From assembly GCA_949878885.1 (NCBI GenBank), contig CATLBN010000012.1, positions 1 to 50,726 of the forward strand: a stretch of 50,726 nt of DNA. The letters run 5' to 3'. The notes beneath the pieces are model-generated. The model ran no database searches and was not told the origin of the DNA. It saw nothing but the letters and a program-made list of their open reading frames with translations. The position numbers and the translations under genes are program-made. Shown here one piece after another: positions 16,898-25,423 of this stretch (position 1 is its first letter; each line of letters begins with the position of its first letter). This DNA is from an uncultured Clostridia bacterium. Its GTDB lineage: Bacteria > Bacillota > Clostridia > Christensenellales > Borkfalkiaceae.

Positions 16898-18046
16898 TTA
16901 AGCGTCTATTTGTTTAACAGTTAAAGTGGTGTTCGTTCCTCCGCCCAACGTAACGCCTACGGCAAGCAATGCAGAAATTGCCATATCTATAACGTCGTTC
17001 GCATTCAAAGCAATAATAAAACTTCCGTTATAAAGAGAGCCTACGCCCACAGAAAGTACCCTCGTTATCGTAGCTTGAGGAATTGCCGTTCCGTTTCTTC
17101 TAACCGACATCGTAACCGACGTGCCGAGCGCTGCCGAAATATTTGTGTAGTAATTTATTTCGTAAACGCCTGACGTAATAACGGTTATGCTGTTGTTCGG
17201 CGTATATGAAACGTTTTTTAACGGCATAGTTGAAGGCAGAGGAAGCTGTGTTGTTCCTCCTACCGTTAAATTTAGCGTTGAAGGAGTTGCGTTGTATAAT
17301 CCTCCGTAAGAGTTGAGGTTGGCTGTGCCTGTAGGTCCTGTGGCACCGTCAGCACCCGCAGGACCTGTGGGACCGATTAATCCGTCCGCGCCCGTAGGAC
17401 CGGTTGCGCCTATTGCACCTGTAGGACCGGTTGCGCCGTCTGCTCCGGTTGCGCCCGTTGCTCCGGTAGGGCCTGTGGCGCCGTCAGCGCCCGTAGCACC
17501 TGTGGGACCGATTAATCCGTCCGCGCCCGTGGGACCGGTTGCGCCTGTGGGACCGGTAGGTCCCGTAACGCCGTTAGCACCCGTAGCGCCCGTTGCTCCG
17601 GTAGGGCCTGTGGCGCCGTCAGCGCCCGTAGCACCTGTGGGACCGATTAATCCGTTTGCGCCCGTAGGACCGGTGGCACCGTCAGCGCCTGTTGCACCTG
17701 TGGGTCCGATTAATCCGTTTGCACCCGTAGGGCCTGTGGCACCGTTCGCACCTGTAGCACCTGTGCCGCCAATAGCTCCGGTTGCGCCTGTTGCTCCGGT
17801 AGGGCCGGTAGGGCCGGTAGGACCTGTAACGCCGTTAGCACCGGTTGCTCCGACTGCTCCGGTAGCACCGGTGGCGCCTGTGGCGCCCGTTGCCCCCGTA
17901 TATCCGCGCGGACCTGTAGGACCTGTAGCGCCCGTCGGACCCGTAGGTCCTGTTATGCCGTTTCCGTTTTGAATAATTTTATAAATTTTTCTAACGCATA
18001 TACACGGGCAGCAGCCGCATACAGGGCAGCGATTATAGTTTATCAT
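16898..18046 (-). CDS. collagen-like Gly-X-Y repeat surface/spore-type protein
   Basis: 382 aa with a good GGGAGG ribosome binding site. The first 33 residues are Cys-rich (six Cys, including CGCCPCIC). About 210 residues of uninterrupted collagen-type Gly-X-Y follow, dominated by GPT and GAT triplets. The last 135 residues form a beta-rich C-terminal domain reminiscent of the trimeric head of Bacillus BclA-type exosporium proteins. Such proteins form triple helices that make surface or spore hairs, often glycosylated on Thr; that role is inference. The repeat is mirrored at DNA level (units of 135 bp). It is convergent with the fructan operon and does not share its promoter. Confidence 0.85.
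   Translation of the reverse strand: MINYNRCPVCGCCPCICVRKIYKIIQNGNGITGPTGPTGATGPTGPRGYTGATGATGATGATGAVGATGANGVTGPTGPTGPTGATGATGAIGGTGATGANGATGPTGANGLIGPTGATGADGATGPTGANGLIGPTGATGADGATGPTGATGATGANGVTGPTGPTGATGPTGADGLIGPTGATGADGATGPTGATGATGADGATGPTGAIGATGPTGADGLIGPTGPAGADGATGPTGTANLNSYGGLYNATPSTLNLTVGGTTQLPLPSTMPLKNVSYTPNNSITVITSGVYEINYYTNISAALGTSVTMSVRRNGTAIPQATITRVLSVGVGSLYNGSFIIALNANDVIDMAISALLAVGVTLGGGTNTTLTVKQIDA
17330..17960 (-). repeat. tandem DNA repeats encoding the collagen-like region
   Basis: Nearly identical blocks around ACCGATTAATCCGT (encoding GLIGPT on the minus strand) begin at 17371, 17506, 17641 and 17704. The spacings are 135, 135 and 63 bp, that is 15, 15 and 7 Gly-X-Y triplets. 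Whole-triplet spacing keeps the frame, so slippage or recombination would change length without breaking the gene. Confidence 0.85.
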
Positions 18047-18270
18047 ATAATTTTTCCTCCCGAATAAGCAGGCGCAAAATTTCGCCTGCCATTCTTCGTA
18101 ATTTTATTTTGTAAAGAATACTTATTGTTTAATACGTATCTATATTAAATAATATAAATTTTCTATGCATAATGTTACGCAAATTATAAAGGAACGAAAA
18201 GAAATTTTCTTTTCGTTCCTTAAAAATAAGCTTTTTAAAATTTGTTTTTAAAAATTTATTACAAATTAAT
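18047..18270. other. AT-rich intergenic region upstream of the collagen-like gene
   Basis: No gene is visible. It contains a small hairpin in the collagen gene's leader (GCAGGCG 18068-18074 with 18083-18089) and a near-perfect 16-bp inverted repeat with almost no loop (AAGGAACGAAAAGAAA at 18189-18204 with 18206-18221). No convincing sigma-A promoter was seen for the collagen-like gene, which would fit use of another, for example sporulation, sigma factor; that is speculation. Confidence 0.5.
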
Positions 18271-18304
18271 AAAGTACGGCAACATAAATATGTTCCCGTA
18301 CTTT
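18271..18304 (-). terminator. terminator-like hairpin directly after tRNA-Ser
   Basis: AAAGTACGG (18271-18279) pairs with 18296-18304 and AACATA (18281-18286) pairs with 18289-18294, giving a 15-bp stem that begins at the tRNA's 3' end. On the minus strand it runs into ATTAATTTG, an imperfect T-tract. Confidence 0.6.
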
Positions 18305-18394
18305 GGCGCGGAAGAAGGGATTTGAACCCTTGCTGCAGTTTCCCGCACTACTCCCTTAGCAGGGGAGCCCCTTGAGCCGCTTGGGTACTTCCGC
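18304..18394 (-). tRNA. tRNA-Ser, anticodon GCU
   Basis: On the minus strand a 7-bp acceptor stem GCGGAAG/CTTCCGC encloses a D arm, an anticodon stem CTCCC/GGGAG with loop CTGCTAA (anticodon GCT), the long variable arm of a class II tRNA and a T arm AAGGG-TTCAAAT-CCCTT. The 3' end is G then an encoded CCA (18304-18306). It reads AGC/AGU serine codons. Confidence 0.95.
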
Positions 18395-18427
18395 ATAATT
18401 AACTGTAATATTTTAAAAAGCTAATTT

Positions 18428-18456
18428 AATATATCATAATTTTATTTGTTTGTCAA
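18428..18456 (-). promoter_or_regulatory. predicted promoter of tRNA-Ser
   Basis: On the minus strand a consensus TTGACA (18451-18456) and TATATT (18428-18433) are 17 bp apart, about 35 bp upstream of the mature tRNA 5' end. Confidence 0.75.
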
Positions 18457-18503
18457 AACTTTAATTCCCGTTTTTGAATTTATTGTAAAAATTATTTGGC
18501 AAC

Positions 18504-18532
18504 TTGCAAAATAACTTATTTTATGTTAATAT
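18504..18532 (+). promoter_or_regulatory. predicted promoter of the SGNH hydrolase gene
   Basis: TTGCAA (18504-18509) and TAATAT (18527-18532) with a 17-bp spacer. Transcription would start about at the AGGGG ribosome binding site, which supports the start at 18555 rather than the upstream ATG at 18504. Confidence 0.5.
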
Positions 18533-18554
18533 GTTTTTACAGGGGATTAAATTT

Positions 18555-19163
18555 ATGAAGATTGTATTTTTCGGCGATTCTATAACAGACTGCGGACGCG
18601 ACAGAGATAACGATAAATCTTTGGGCAACGGTTATGTAAAAATTCTTGCGGACAAATTGCGTCCTATATATCCCGATACGGATATAGAGCTTATAAACAA
18701 GGGGATTTCCGGCAATGAAGTGGGCGATTTATTAAAGCGTGTGCAAGAAGACGTTATAAATTTAAAGCCCGACGCGGCGGTTATAATGATAGGAATAAAC
18801 AACGTACTTCATAAATTTAAAAACGGAACAACTTTAAACTTAAAACAATTTGAAAAGGATTTATACGAGCTGCTCAGTTTGCTGAAAGCGGCAGGTATTG
18901 TTGTTATATTTTTAGAACCGTTTTTGCTGCCCGCTCCGGATAAACTTAGAATGCGCAAGCTGTTTAACGAAGAACTTGAAATTATAAACAGAGTTGCGTT
19001 AGAGCTTGCAGACGAATTTGTGGCTTACGACGAAATGTTTAACGGACTTGTTCAAAGTATTCCGTATGCGGAGTATTCTGCCGACGGCGTGCACCCTACA
19101 CACAGGGGGTCCAGATTAATTGCCGATACGGCAATTAAAGCCATTCGTAAGCATTTGTTATAA
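18555..19163 (+). CDS. SGNH/GDSL-family hydrolase
   Basis: 202 aa from the ATG at 18555 (AGGGG at 18541-18545). The blocks of the SGNH fold are present: GDSITD with catalytic Ser9, GISGNEVGDL with the oxyanion Gly/Asn, GINN, and DGVHPTHRG supplying Asp177 and His180. No signal peptide is present, so it acts in the cytoplasm. Members are esterases or deacetylases acting on lipids or acylated sugars; the substrate here is unknown. It ends at a shared terminator with the convergent YggS-family gene. Confidence 0.85.
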   Translation: MKIVFFGDSITDCGRDRDNDKSLGNGYVKILADKLRPIYPDTDIELINKGISGNEVGDLLKRVQEDVINLKPDAAVIMIGINNVLHKFKNGTTLNLKQFEKDLYELLSLLKAAGIVVIFLEPFLLPAPDKLRMRKLFNEELEIINRVALELADEFVAYDEMFNGLVQSIPYAEYSADGVHPTHRGSRLIADTAIKAIRKHLL

Positions 19164-19170
19164 AAAATAA

Positions 19171-19206
19171 TTACCCTAAGCAAATCTTTTGATGTGCTTA
19201 GGGTAA
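19171..19206. terminator. bidirectional terminator between convergent genes
   Basis: A perfect 12-bp stem TTACCCTAAGCA (19171-19182) with its complement (19195-19206) and a 12-nt loop lies between two stop codons, flanked by A- and T-rich runs on both sides. Confidence 0.8.
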
Positions 19207-19209
19207 AAT

Positions 19210-19881
19210 TTATTTGCCGTAATTTCTTTCGCCGAAAATTGCCGTTCCAATCCTTACTAAATTGCTTCCGGCTTTTATACAGATTTTCCAATCTCCGCTC
19301 ATACCCATAGAAAGATATTCAAAATTTTTATCGCAGCTTTTTAACAAATCGAATTTTTCACGCATTTTTCCGCCCAAGTCTAAAATTAGGTTTTGATTCG
19401 CATCGAGCGGCATCATAGCCATTAAACCTTGTATTTTAAGCGAAGGCAATGCGGAAATTTTTTGATAAACTTCTTCGCATTCTTCCAAATAAAATCCGCT
19501 TTTTGTTGCTTCTTTTCCTATATTTATTTGCAGCAAAATATTTGAAGTTATTTGCGCCGCGCGGCTTTTTTCCGAAAGCGCTTCAGCAACGGACAGCCTG
19601 TCTATAGAGTGGTATAAGTCGGTCTTGCCGATTAAATATTTAATTTTATTCGTTTGCAAATGACCAATAAAATGTCTTTTGGGATTGCCGCAGATTTCGG
19701 AAAATTTATCGCGGAATTCCTGAACGTGATTATCGCCGATATCGGTTACGCCGGCACATATGGCGCGGTTAATGCTTTCCGCAGTCTGTAATTTAACTGC
19801 CGCAACAAGCGTTACTTTTTCATTGAAAGGGTTTTTTGAAGGTATTTCTTTTAATAAATTTTTAACGTTTTGTTCTATCAT
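19210..19881 (-). CDS. yggS: YggS/PROSC-family PLP homeostasis protein
   Basis: 223 aa, the usual length for the single-domain alanine-racemase-like barrel that binds but does not turn over pyridoxal phosphate. The PLP-lysine is Lys30 in AAVKLQT. Further family blocks are FIGHLQTNK, INIGKEATKSG, GLMAMMP, LSMGMSGDW and the C-terminal VRIGTAIFGERNY. It is thought to buffer PLP and affect amino-acid metabolism. A strong promoter (19905-19933) drives it alone. The ribosome binding site is weak. Confidence 0.92.
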   Translation of the reverse strand: MIEQNVKNLLKEIPSKNPFNEKVTLVAAVKLQTAESINRAICAGVTDIGDNHVQEFRDKFSEICGNPKRHFIGHLQTNKIKYLIGKTDLYHSIDRLSVAEALSEKSRAAQITSNILLQINIGKEATKSGFYLEECEEVYQKISALPSLKIQGLMAMMPLDANQNLILDLGGKMREKFDLLKSCDKNFEYLSMGMSGDWKICIKAGSNLVRIGTAIFGERNYGK

Positions 19882-19904
19882 TTTAATGCCTGCCTGTCGG
19901 GGAT

Positions 19905-19933
19905 ATTTTAAGATGTTATTTAATTTTTGTCAA
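19905..19933 (-). promoter_or_regulatory. predicted promoter of the YggS-family gene
   Basis: On the minus strand TTGACA (19928-19933) and TAAAAT (19905-19910) are exactly 17 bp apart, upstream of the start codon at 19881. Confidence 0.75.
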
Positions 19934-19975
19934 GCGCTGAATTTTTTTGAATATTATAAATTTTATTTTTTATAT

Positions 19976-20005
19976 TTGACCTGAAAATAAATTTTATGAT
20001 AAAAT
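19976..20005 (+). promoter_or_regulatory. predicted promoter of the ABC/FtsX exporter gene
   Basis: TTGACC (19976-19981) and TAAAAT (20000-20005) with an 18-bp spacer, about 60 bp before the start codon at 20066. Confidence 0.5.
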
Positions 20006-20065
20006 TTTTCTGCGTAAATTATTGTGCTTTATTTAATATTTATATAAATGTTTAGAGAGGTTTAT

Positions 20066-23050
20066 ATGCTTGAAATAAAAAACGTAACCAAAATATATAA
20101 GACGCGCGGCGGAGCCGAAACCAAAGCGTTAGATGACATTTCCATTACGTTTAAAGAAACGGGGCTTGTATTTTTGTTGGGTAAATCAGGCTCCGGCAAA
20201 TCTACGCTTTTGAATATAAGCGGCGGACTTGACGAGCCCACTTGCGGCGAAATTAAAGTTAAAGGTAAAAGCTCCAAGCAATTTACAGGTTCGGATTTTG
20301 ACAGTTACAGAAATACTTTTGTAGGATTTGTTTTTCAGGAATATAACATTTTGGACGAATTCAACGTTGAAGAAAACGTTGCGCTTGCTTTGGAACTTCA
20401 GGGTAAACCCAGGGATTCGGCTAAAATAAACGCTATTTTGCAAGAAGTTGAATTATTGGATTATGCAAAACGCAGACCTAACACGCTTTCTGGCGGACAG
20501 AAACAGCGGATTGCCATAGCAAGAGCGCTTGTAAAAGACCCGCAGATTATTATGGCGGACGAGCCGACGGGCGCGCTGGATTCTGCAACGGGCAAACAGG
20601 TTTTCGATACGCTGAAACGGCTTTCGCAAACCCGTCTTGTAATAGTTGTATCGCACGACAGAGAGTTTGCCGAAATTTACGGCGACAGAATTGTTGAATT
20701 GAAGGACGGAAAAATAATTTCCGACGTATCAAAAAGCAGCGTTGCGCCGGAAAAAATAGACGAAAACGTAAGCATAATAGGCGGCAGCACAATTTCCGTT
20801 AAAAGCGGCGCCAATCTTACAGAAGAAAATTTGCAGACAATAAAAAGGTTTATTGCGGATGCCGAAGGCGACGTTATAATTTCAAAGGGTAAAGCTGAAA
20901 TTTCAAATTTTAAAAAATCCAACAGATTATCCGATAACGGCGCAATGGAAAAGTTTTCGGATACCGATACTGATAATTTCGAAATTAAAAATTATTCCGC
21001 CGAGGAAAGTAAATTTATACGTTCGCGCCTGCCTGCCGGCAAAGCGCTGAGAATAGGCGCTTCCGGCTTAAAGTTAAAACCGGTTAGACTTGTGTTTACA
21101 ATATTGTTATCGCTAATAGCGTTTACTACGTTCGGGCTTTTTTCAACGCTTATGGTTTACGACGGCGATAAGGTAGCGGTGCAGTCGTACGTAAAGAGCG
21201 AAAACGATTGGTTAAACGTTACAAAAACGTATCAAACCCGCACGATTTACGACGACGGATACGTATGGGAAAACAACGATAATGAAGCAGAACTTACGGA
21301 AGAAGAAGTTTCGGAATTTGCGGCGAAATACGGCAGTAATTCTTTCGGTTATTACAAAATAAACAGCAGCATAGCAAACGCGTTTCTCAACAAAACCGAA
21401 AGCGATTATTACGCAAACGTTATTCAGAACGTTGCGTATATTTCCGGCGAAAATAAGCTTAGGCAAAAAATTACCTCCGGCGAATATCCGGAAAATGCCA
21501 ACCAAATAATGATAAGCACATATACGCTTAGCACGCTTTCAAAGTCAACCGTAAACGCCGTTAAAGTTGTTGACGGCGAAATGGAAGTGGACGGAGAAAA
21601 CACCGTTTTAATAGATTCCGCAGCTTCGGCAATAGGTAAATATATTGCTTTGCAGATAAACGGCGAATTGATTTATCTGCAGATTACGGGCGTTTATGAC
21701 TGCGGAAAAATACCTTCCAAATTCGACGGAATAAAAGAGGGGAACGAATCCAACTTTTTGCTTGACGTGGAGTATTCAATGTATCTTTCTTTGGGTTTGC
21801 CTATGTTGGCTTTGGTTTCGGGAAATTTTTACGAAGCACACAAAAACGTTATTAACCCCGATGAAAACTTTAAGGAATATTTTGATTTAGTTTGGAACGA
21901 ATTTAAATTTATTTCGCCTTACAGATATTATGAAAACGGCTGGCATCAAACCGTAGGCGATAACGAAATAGTATTGGAAAATTATGCAAAAGCTTTCGGC
22001 GAGGAAGACTGCCTGCCCGTGCACTATTTGGGAAATATAAACGGCTTGCGGGCGGATAACGAAGTAATTCTTCCAAGCGGTAGTCTGTGTGAAAACTGTT
22101 TGTCGGACGATATAATAGAGCAGTTAATGCTAAATAAAACCGGAGGCGACTACGAAAAGGCGAAAGAAATATTCGATTCGTTTAATAAAGATTTGGAAAT
22201 TTATAACATAGGAAAGCGTTATGTGGGGGAGGCTACAGAGGAAGAACGTGCGGCGGCGTTGCAAAGGATTTGCCTTACGCTTAAAGACTTAAATCCTATA
22301 GACTTGGAGTTGGAGATAGACGGCGTACGCAGAAAAATGAAAATAGTAGGCATTTACGAAAACGATTTTGAAGCTTATTACCGCGAAGGTGTGTACTTAA
22401 CACAAAATTTTATTGATAATTATTTAAACTCTTATGCAGAAAATTTTATATATGAAACCAACTACATAAAGCCTGAAAACGCCACATATTCGGGGGTGTA
22501 CATAGATTACGACCATTCCGAAGAAGTTATTGCGGCATTGCTTGAAACAGTAGGCGCGGAACGAAAAGCCGAAAACGACGCAATAATAAATTTAAACGGC
22601 TGGCTATATTCGATTATAAATATAGTGAACGATACCGTAGATATTTTGTATATAGTATTCTTGGTTATAGGAATAATATTTGCGCTTTTTGCATCGCTTC
22701 TTATGTTCAATTTTATATCGGTGTCTATTTCAAACAAAAAGAAAGAAATAGGTATTTTAAGAGCCGTAGGCGCAAGGGGATTGGACGTGTTTAAAATATT
22801 TTTCTCGGAATCCGGAATTATAATGGGTATATGCACGGTGCTTTCAATAATATCCGCTGTTATGCAGTGTCTTATAATTAACGGTGTTTTGAAAAGTTTG
22901 CTGGGCTTTGAAGTTTCGCTGTTTGTATTCGGAGGCGTTTCGGTGGCGGTTATGCTTGGTATTGCGGTTGCCGTAACGGTTGTTTCAACCTTGCTTCCCG
23001 TATATTTTGCGGCGCGAAAAAAGCCTGTGGAATCCATAAGGTCGCTTTAA
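20066..23050 (+). CDS. fused ABC ATPase-FtsX permease (MacB-like exporter)
   Basis: 994 aa from the ATG at 20066 (GAGAGG 5 nt before; an in-frame ATG at 20048 lacks one). Residues 1-225 form a LolD/MacB-type ATPase: Walker A GKSGSGKST (39-47), LSGGQKQR, Walker B IIMADEPTGALD. After a linker, a first membrane helix (about 341-365) is followed by a roughly 490-residue extracellular region and three C-terminal helices (about 858-985) of the FtsX/MacB permease fold, with RAVGARGLDVFKIF as the coupling segment. It belongs to the mechanotransmission class, which exports or resists peptides, drugs or lipoproteins. No two-component system or partner lies nearby, so the substrate is open. Confidence 0.88.
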   Translation: MLEIKNVTKIYKTRGGAETKALDDISITFKETGLVFLLGKSGSGKSTLLNISGGLDEPTCGEIKVKGKSSKQFTGSDFDSYRNTFVGFVFQEYNILDEFNVEENVALALELQGKPRDSAKINAILQEVELLDYAKRRPNTLSGGQKQRIAIARALVKDPQIIMADEPTGALDSATGKQVFDTLKRLSQTRLVIVVSHDREFAEIYGDRIVELKDGKIISDVSKSSVAPEKIDENVSIIGGSTISVKSGANLTEENLQTIKRFIADAEGDVIISKGKAEISNFKKSNRLSDNGAMEKFSDTDTDNFEIKNYSAEESKFIRSRLPAGKALRIGASGLKLKPVRLVFTILLSLIAFTTFGLFSTLMVYDGDKVAVQSYVKSENDWLNVTKTYQTRTIYDDGYVWENNDNEAELTEEEVSEFAAKYGSNSFGYYKINSSIANAFLNKTESDYYANVIQNVAYISGENKLRQKITSGEYPENANQIMISTYTLSTLSKSTVNAVKVVDGEMEVDGENTVLIDSAASAIGKYIALQINGELIYLQITGVYDCGKIPSKFDGIKEGNESNFLLDVEYSMYLSLGLPMLALVSGNFYEAHKNVINPDENFKEYFDLVWNEFKFISPYRYYENGWHQTVGDNEIVLENYAKAFGEEDCLPVHYLGNINGLRADNEVILPSGSLCENCLSDDIIEQLMLNKTGGDYEKAKEIFDSFNKDLEIYNIGKRYVGEATEEERAAALQRICLTLKDLNPIDLELEIDGVRRKMKIVGIYENDFEAYYREGVYLTQNFIDNYLNSYAENFIYETNYIKPENATYSGVYIDYDHSEEVIAALLETVGAERKAENDAIINLNGWLYSIINIVNDTVDILYIVFLVIGIIFALFASLLMFNFISVSISNKKKEIGILRAVGARGLDVFKIFFSESGIIMGICTVLSIISAVMQCLIINGVLKSLLGFEVSLFVFGGVSVAVMLGIAVAVTVVSTLLPVYFAARKKPVESIRSL

Positions 23051-23080
23051 AGTATTAACAGCGCTTTAAATTTTTTTGTT

Positions 23081-23112
23081 TGCGGAACGCGGTGGCTGCG
23101 TTCCGCATTTTT
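23081..23112 (+). terminator. intrinsic terminator of the ABC/FtsX gene
   Basis: A perfect 10-bp stem TGCGGAACGC (23081-23090) with complement (23098-23107), a 7-nt loop, then TTTTT. Confidence 0.85.
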
Positions 23113-23229
23113 GTTATTTGCGCCATATTAGGGGGGTAATTAAAATTGATAGACTTCTCATAGCGCAAAGCGGTTCTTTTCTGCATAAATTTACGCATAA
23201 TAAATGCAACCGAAAATTGTCGAGATTGG

Positions 23230-23258
23230 TTGACAACGGTTATGTGCGGTGTTAAAAT
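23230..23258 (+). promoter_or_regulatory. predicted promoter of the amino-sugar operon
   Basis: TTGACA (23230-23235) and TAAAAT (23253-23258) with a 17-bp spacer. Transcription from near 23265 would cover the acetyltransferase, glmM, glmS and the dehydratase-like gene. Nothing else was recognised in 23113-23229. Confidence 0.7.
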
Positions 23259-23310
23259 ATATCCTGACTATATATAAGATATATGCGTGAGCGCGCGTAA
23301 GGAGGCGGCG

Positions 23311-23967
23311 TTGTTTAAAACTGAAGATTTGTACGATTTTAATCATACGCTTGCGGGTAAGTATTTATCGGAATTCGAATATCCATGGCAAGCGCTATGC
23401 GGAATTAAAGAGTTTATACTGTCGCTGGGCGCGGCGCTCGGAGAAGATTATATAAAAATATCCGAAAATGTTTGGATGCACAAAACTGCAAAAATTGCGC
23501 CCACGGCATATCTGGGCGCGCCTTGCATTATAGGCGCAGGTACCGAAGTAAGGCATTGCGCTTTTATACGCGGTTCGGCTTTGGTAGGAGAAAACTGCGT
23601 TGTGGGCAACTCCTGCGAACTTAAAAACGTTATACTTTTCGATAACGTTCAAACGCCGCATTACAACTATGTTGGCGACAGCATATTGGGTTATAAATCG
23701 CATATGGGCGCAGGTTCCGTTACTTCTAACGTTAAGTCGGACAAGGGGCTTGTAAAGATAAATTACGAAGGCGGAAAAATTGAAACCGGACTTAAAAAAG
23801 TAGGAGCTATGCTCGGCGATTACGTAGAAGTCGGCTGTAATACGGTACTAAATCCAGGAACCGTAATTTGCAGAAACTCAAACGTATATCCGCTGTCGTG
23901 CGTGCGCGGAGTTGTTCCGTCTGACAGTATTTATAAAAATTCGGGCGTTATTACAAAAAAAAGATAA
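23311..23967 (+). CDS. left-handed beta-helix acetyltransferase resembling the GlmU C-terminal domain
   Basis: 218 aa using the TTG start at 23311, because AAGGAGG (23299-23305) sits 5 nt before it. A GTG at 23287 in the same frame lacks such a site. Hexapeptide repeats run from about residue 58 to 205. The block PHYNYVGD (116-123), with His117, matches the catalytic GHLTYLGD region of GlmU's acetyltransferase domain, and MGAGSVTSNV corresponds to the acetyl-CoA binding part. The GlmU uridyltransferase domain is absent. With glmM next and glmS after it, acetylation of glucosamine 1-phosphate is the likely role; acylation of another sugar phosphate remains possible. Confidence 0.75.
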   Translation: MFKTEDLYDFNHTLAGKYLSEFEYPWQALCGIKEFILSLGAALGEDYIKISENVWMHKTAKIAPTAYLGAPCIIGAGTEVRHCAFIRGSALVGENCVVGNSCELKNVILFDNVQTPHYNYVGDSILGYKSHMGAGSVTSNVKSDKGLVKINYEGGKIETGLKKVGAMLGDYVEVGCNTVLNPGTVICRNSNVYPLSCVRGVVPSDSIYKNSGVITKKR

Positions 23968-23995
23968 ACCGCTTATTTCCGCGGCAAGGAGATTT

Positions 23996-25384
23996 ATGGG
24001 TAGATATTTCGGAACGGACGGGTTTCGCGGCGAAGCAAACGTTACGCTTACCGCCGAAAGCGCTTACAAGGTGGGCAGATTTTTAGGGTGGTATTTCGGC
24101 GAACTGAAAAAGAGAGCCGGCGACTGCTCCGCTCCCAAAGTGGTTATAGGCAAGGATACGCGCAGGTCCAGCTATATGTTTGAATATACGCTTGTTGCCG
24201 GACTTACCGCTTCCGGCGCGGACGCGTATATGCTGCACGTTACTACAACGCCCTCCGTGGCTTACGTTACAAGGTTAGACGGGTTTGACTGCGGCATTAT
24301 GATTTCTGCAAGCCATAACCCTTATTACGATAACGGTATAAAGCTTTTGAATTCCAACGGAGAGAAGATGGATGAAGAAACCACTGCTCTCATAGAAGAT
24401 TATATAGACGATAAACTGAACGTGTTCGGTAAAAATTGGGAAAGTCTGCCTTATGCAACCCGCGATAAAATAGGCAAAACCGTAGATTACGCTTCGGGAA
24501 GAAACCGTTACATCGGCTATTTGATTTCTTTGGGAATGTATTCGTTCCGCGGAATGAAAGTGGGGTTGGATTGCGCAAACGGCAGTTCTTGGAATATAGC
24601 AAAATCGGTTTTCGAAGCGCTGGGCGCCACAACCTACGTTATAAACGACAAACCCGACGGGTTTAATATAAACGAAAAAGCGGGTTCTACGCACATTGAG
24701 TCGCTTAAAGCTTTTGTAAAGAAAAACAAACTTGACGTAGGTTTTGCTTACGACGGCGACGCCGACAGATGTTTGTGCGTTGACGAAAAGGGCAACGTGG
24801 TTACGGGCGACCATATTTTATATATTTACGGACTGTATATGAAGGAGCGCGGCAAGCTTATAACCAATACGGTAGTAACAACGGTTATGTCCAACTTCGG
24901 TTTATACAAAGCTTTTGACGCAGCGGGCATTGATTATGCCAAAACCGACGTGGGCGATAAATTTGTTTATAAGTATATGTCCGAAAACGGAAACAGAATA
25001 GGCGGCGAAGCTTCGGGGCATATAATTTTTTCGAAATACGCCACAACGGGCGACGGAATATTAACGAGTTTGAAAGTAATGGAAGTTATGATGGCTAAGG
25101 AACAGCCGCTTTCAAAACTGTGCGAGCCCGTAAAAATTTATCCGCAGATTTTATTGAATATAAAAGTTAAAGATAAAAGCGCCGCGCTTAGCGATAAGGA
25201 AGTTATTGCGGCAGTAGAAAAAGTTGAAAATAAACTTGGGACAAGCGGCAGAATTTTGGTAAGAGAGTCGGGAACCGAACCGCTTATAAGAATAATGGTA
25301 GAGGCGGAGAGTGCGGCGCAGTGTAAAAAATATGCGCAGGAAGTAGCTTCGGTGATTAAAAACAACGGGCACGAATCAGTTTAA
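23996..25384 (+). CDS. glmM: phosphoglucosamine mutase
   Basis: 462 aa from the ATG at 23996, set by GCAAGGAG just upstream; the longer in-frame ATG at 23912 lies inside the previous gene. It converts glucosamine 6-phosphate to glucosamine 1-phosphate. GlmM signatures are clear: N-terminal RYFGTDGFRG, catalytic phosphoserine loop SASHNP with Ser106, the magnesium loop DGDADR, the sugar-binding GEASGHI and the C-terminal phosphate-binding RESGTEP. It lies 28 nt after the acetyltransferase gene and 39 nt before glmS. Confidence 0.97.
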   Translation: MGRYFGTDGFRGEANVTLTAESAYKVGRFLGWYFGELKKRAGDCSAPKVVIGKDTRRSSYMFEYTLVAGLTASGADAYMLHVTTTPSVAYVTRLDGFDCGIMISASHNPYYDNGIKLLNSNGEKMDEETTALIEDYIDDKLNVFGKNWESLPYATRDKIGKTVDYASGRNRYIGYLISLGMYSFRGMKVGLDCANGSSWNIAKSVFEALGATTYVINDKPDGFNINEKAGSTHIESLKAFVKKNKLDVGFAYDGDADRCLCVDEKGNVVTGDHILYIYGLYMKERGKLITNTVVTTVMSNFGLYKAFDAAGIDYAKTDVGDKFVYKYMSENGNRIGGEASGHIIFSKYATTGDGILTSLKVMEVMMAKEQPLSKLCEPVKIYPQILLNIKVKDKSAALSDKEVIAAVEKVENKLGTSGRILVRESGTEPLIRIMVEAESAAQCKKYAQEVASVIKNNGHESV

Positions 25385-25423
25385 AGTTAATTTAAATTCT
25401 AAAAAATATAAACGGGAATTAAT

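Noticed and set aside
17330-17960. Repeats considered as a CRISPR array
   Set aside because: The spacings are 135 and 63 bp without unique spacers of constant size, the repeats are coding, and no cas genes are nearby.
17313-17972. 219-residue frame on the plus strand rich in Val, Pro, Ala and Gly
   Set aside because: It is the antisense image of the collagen-like repeats, has no ribosome binding site, and exists because the repeats have a regular codon pattern.
25385-25423. glmS ribozyme upstream of glmS
   Set aside because: Only 39 nt separate glmM and glmS, too short for the ribozyme, and no matching structure is visible.
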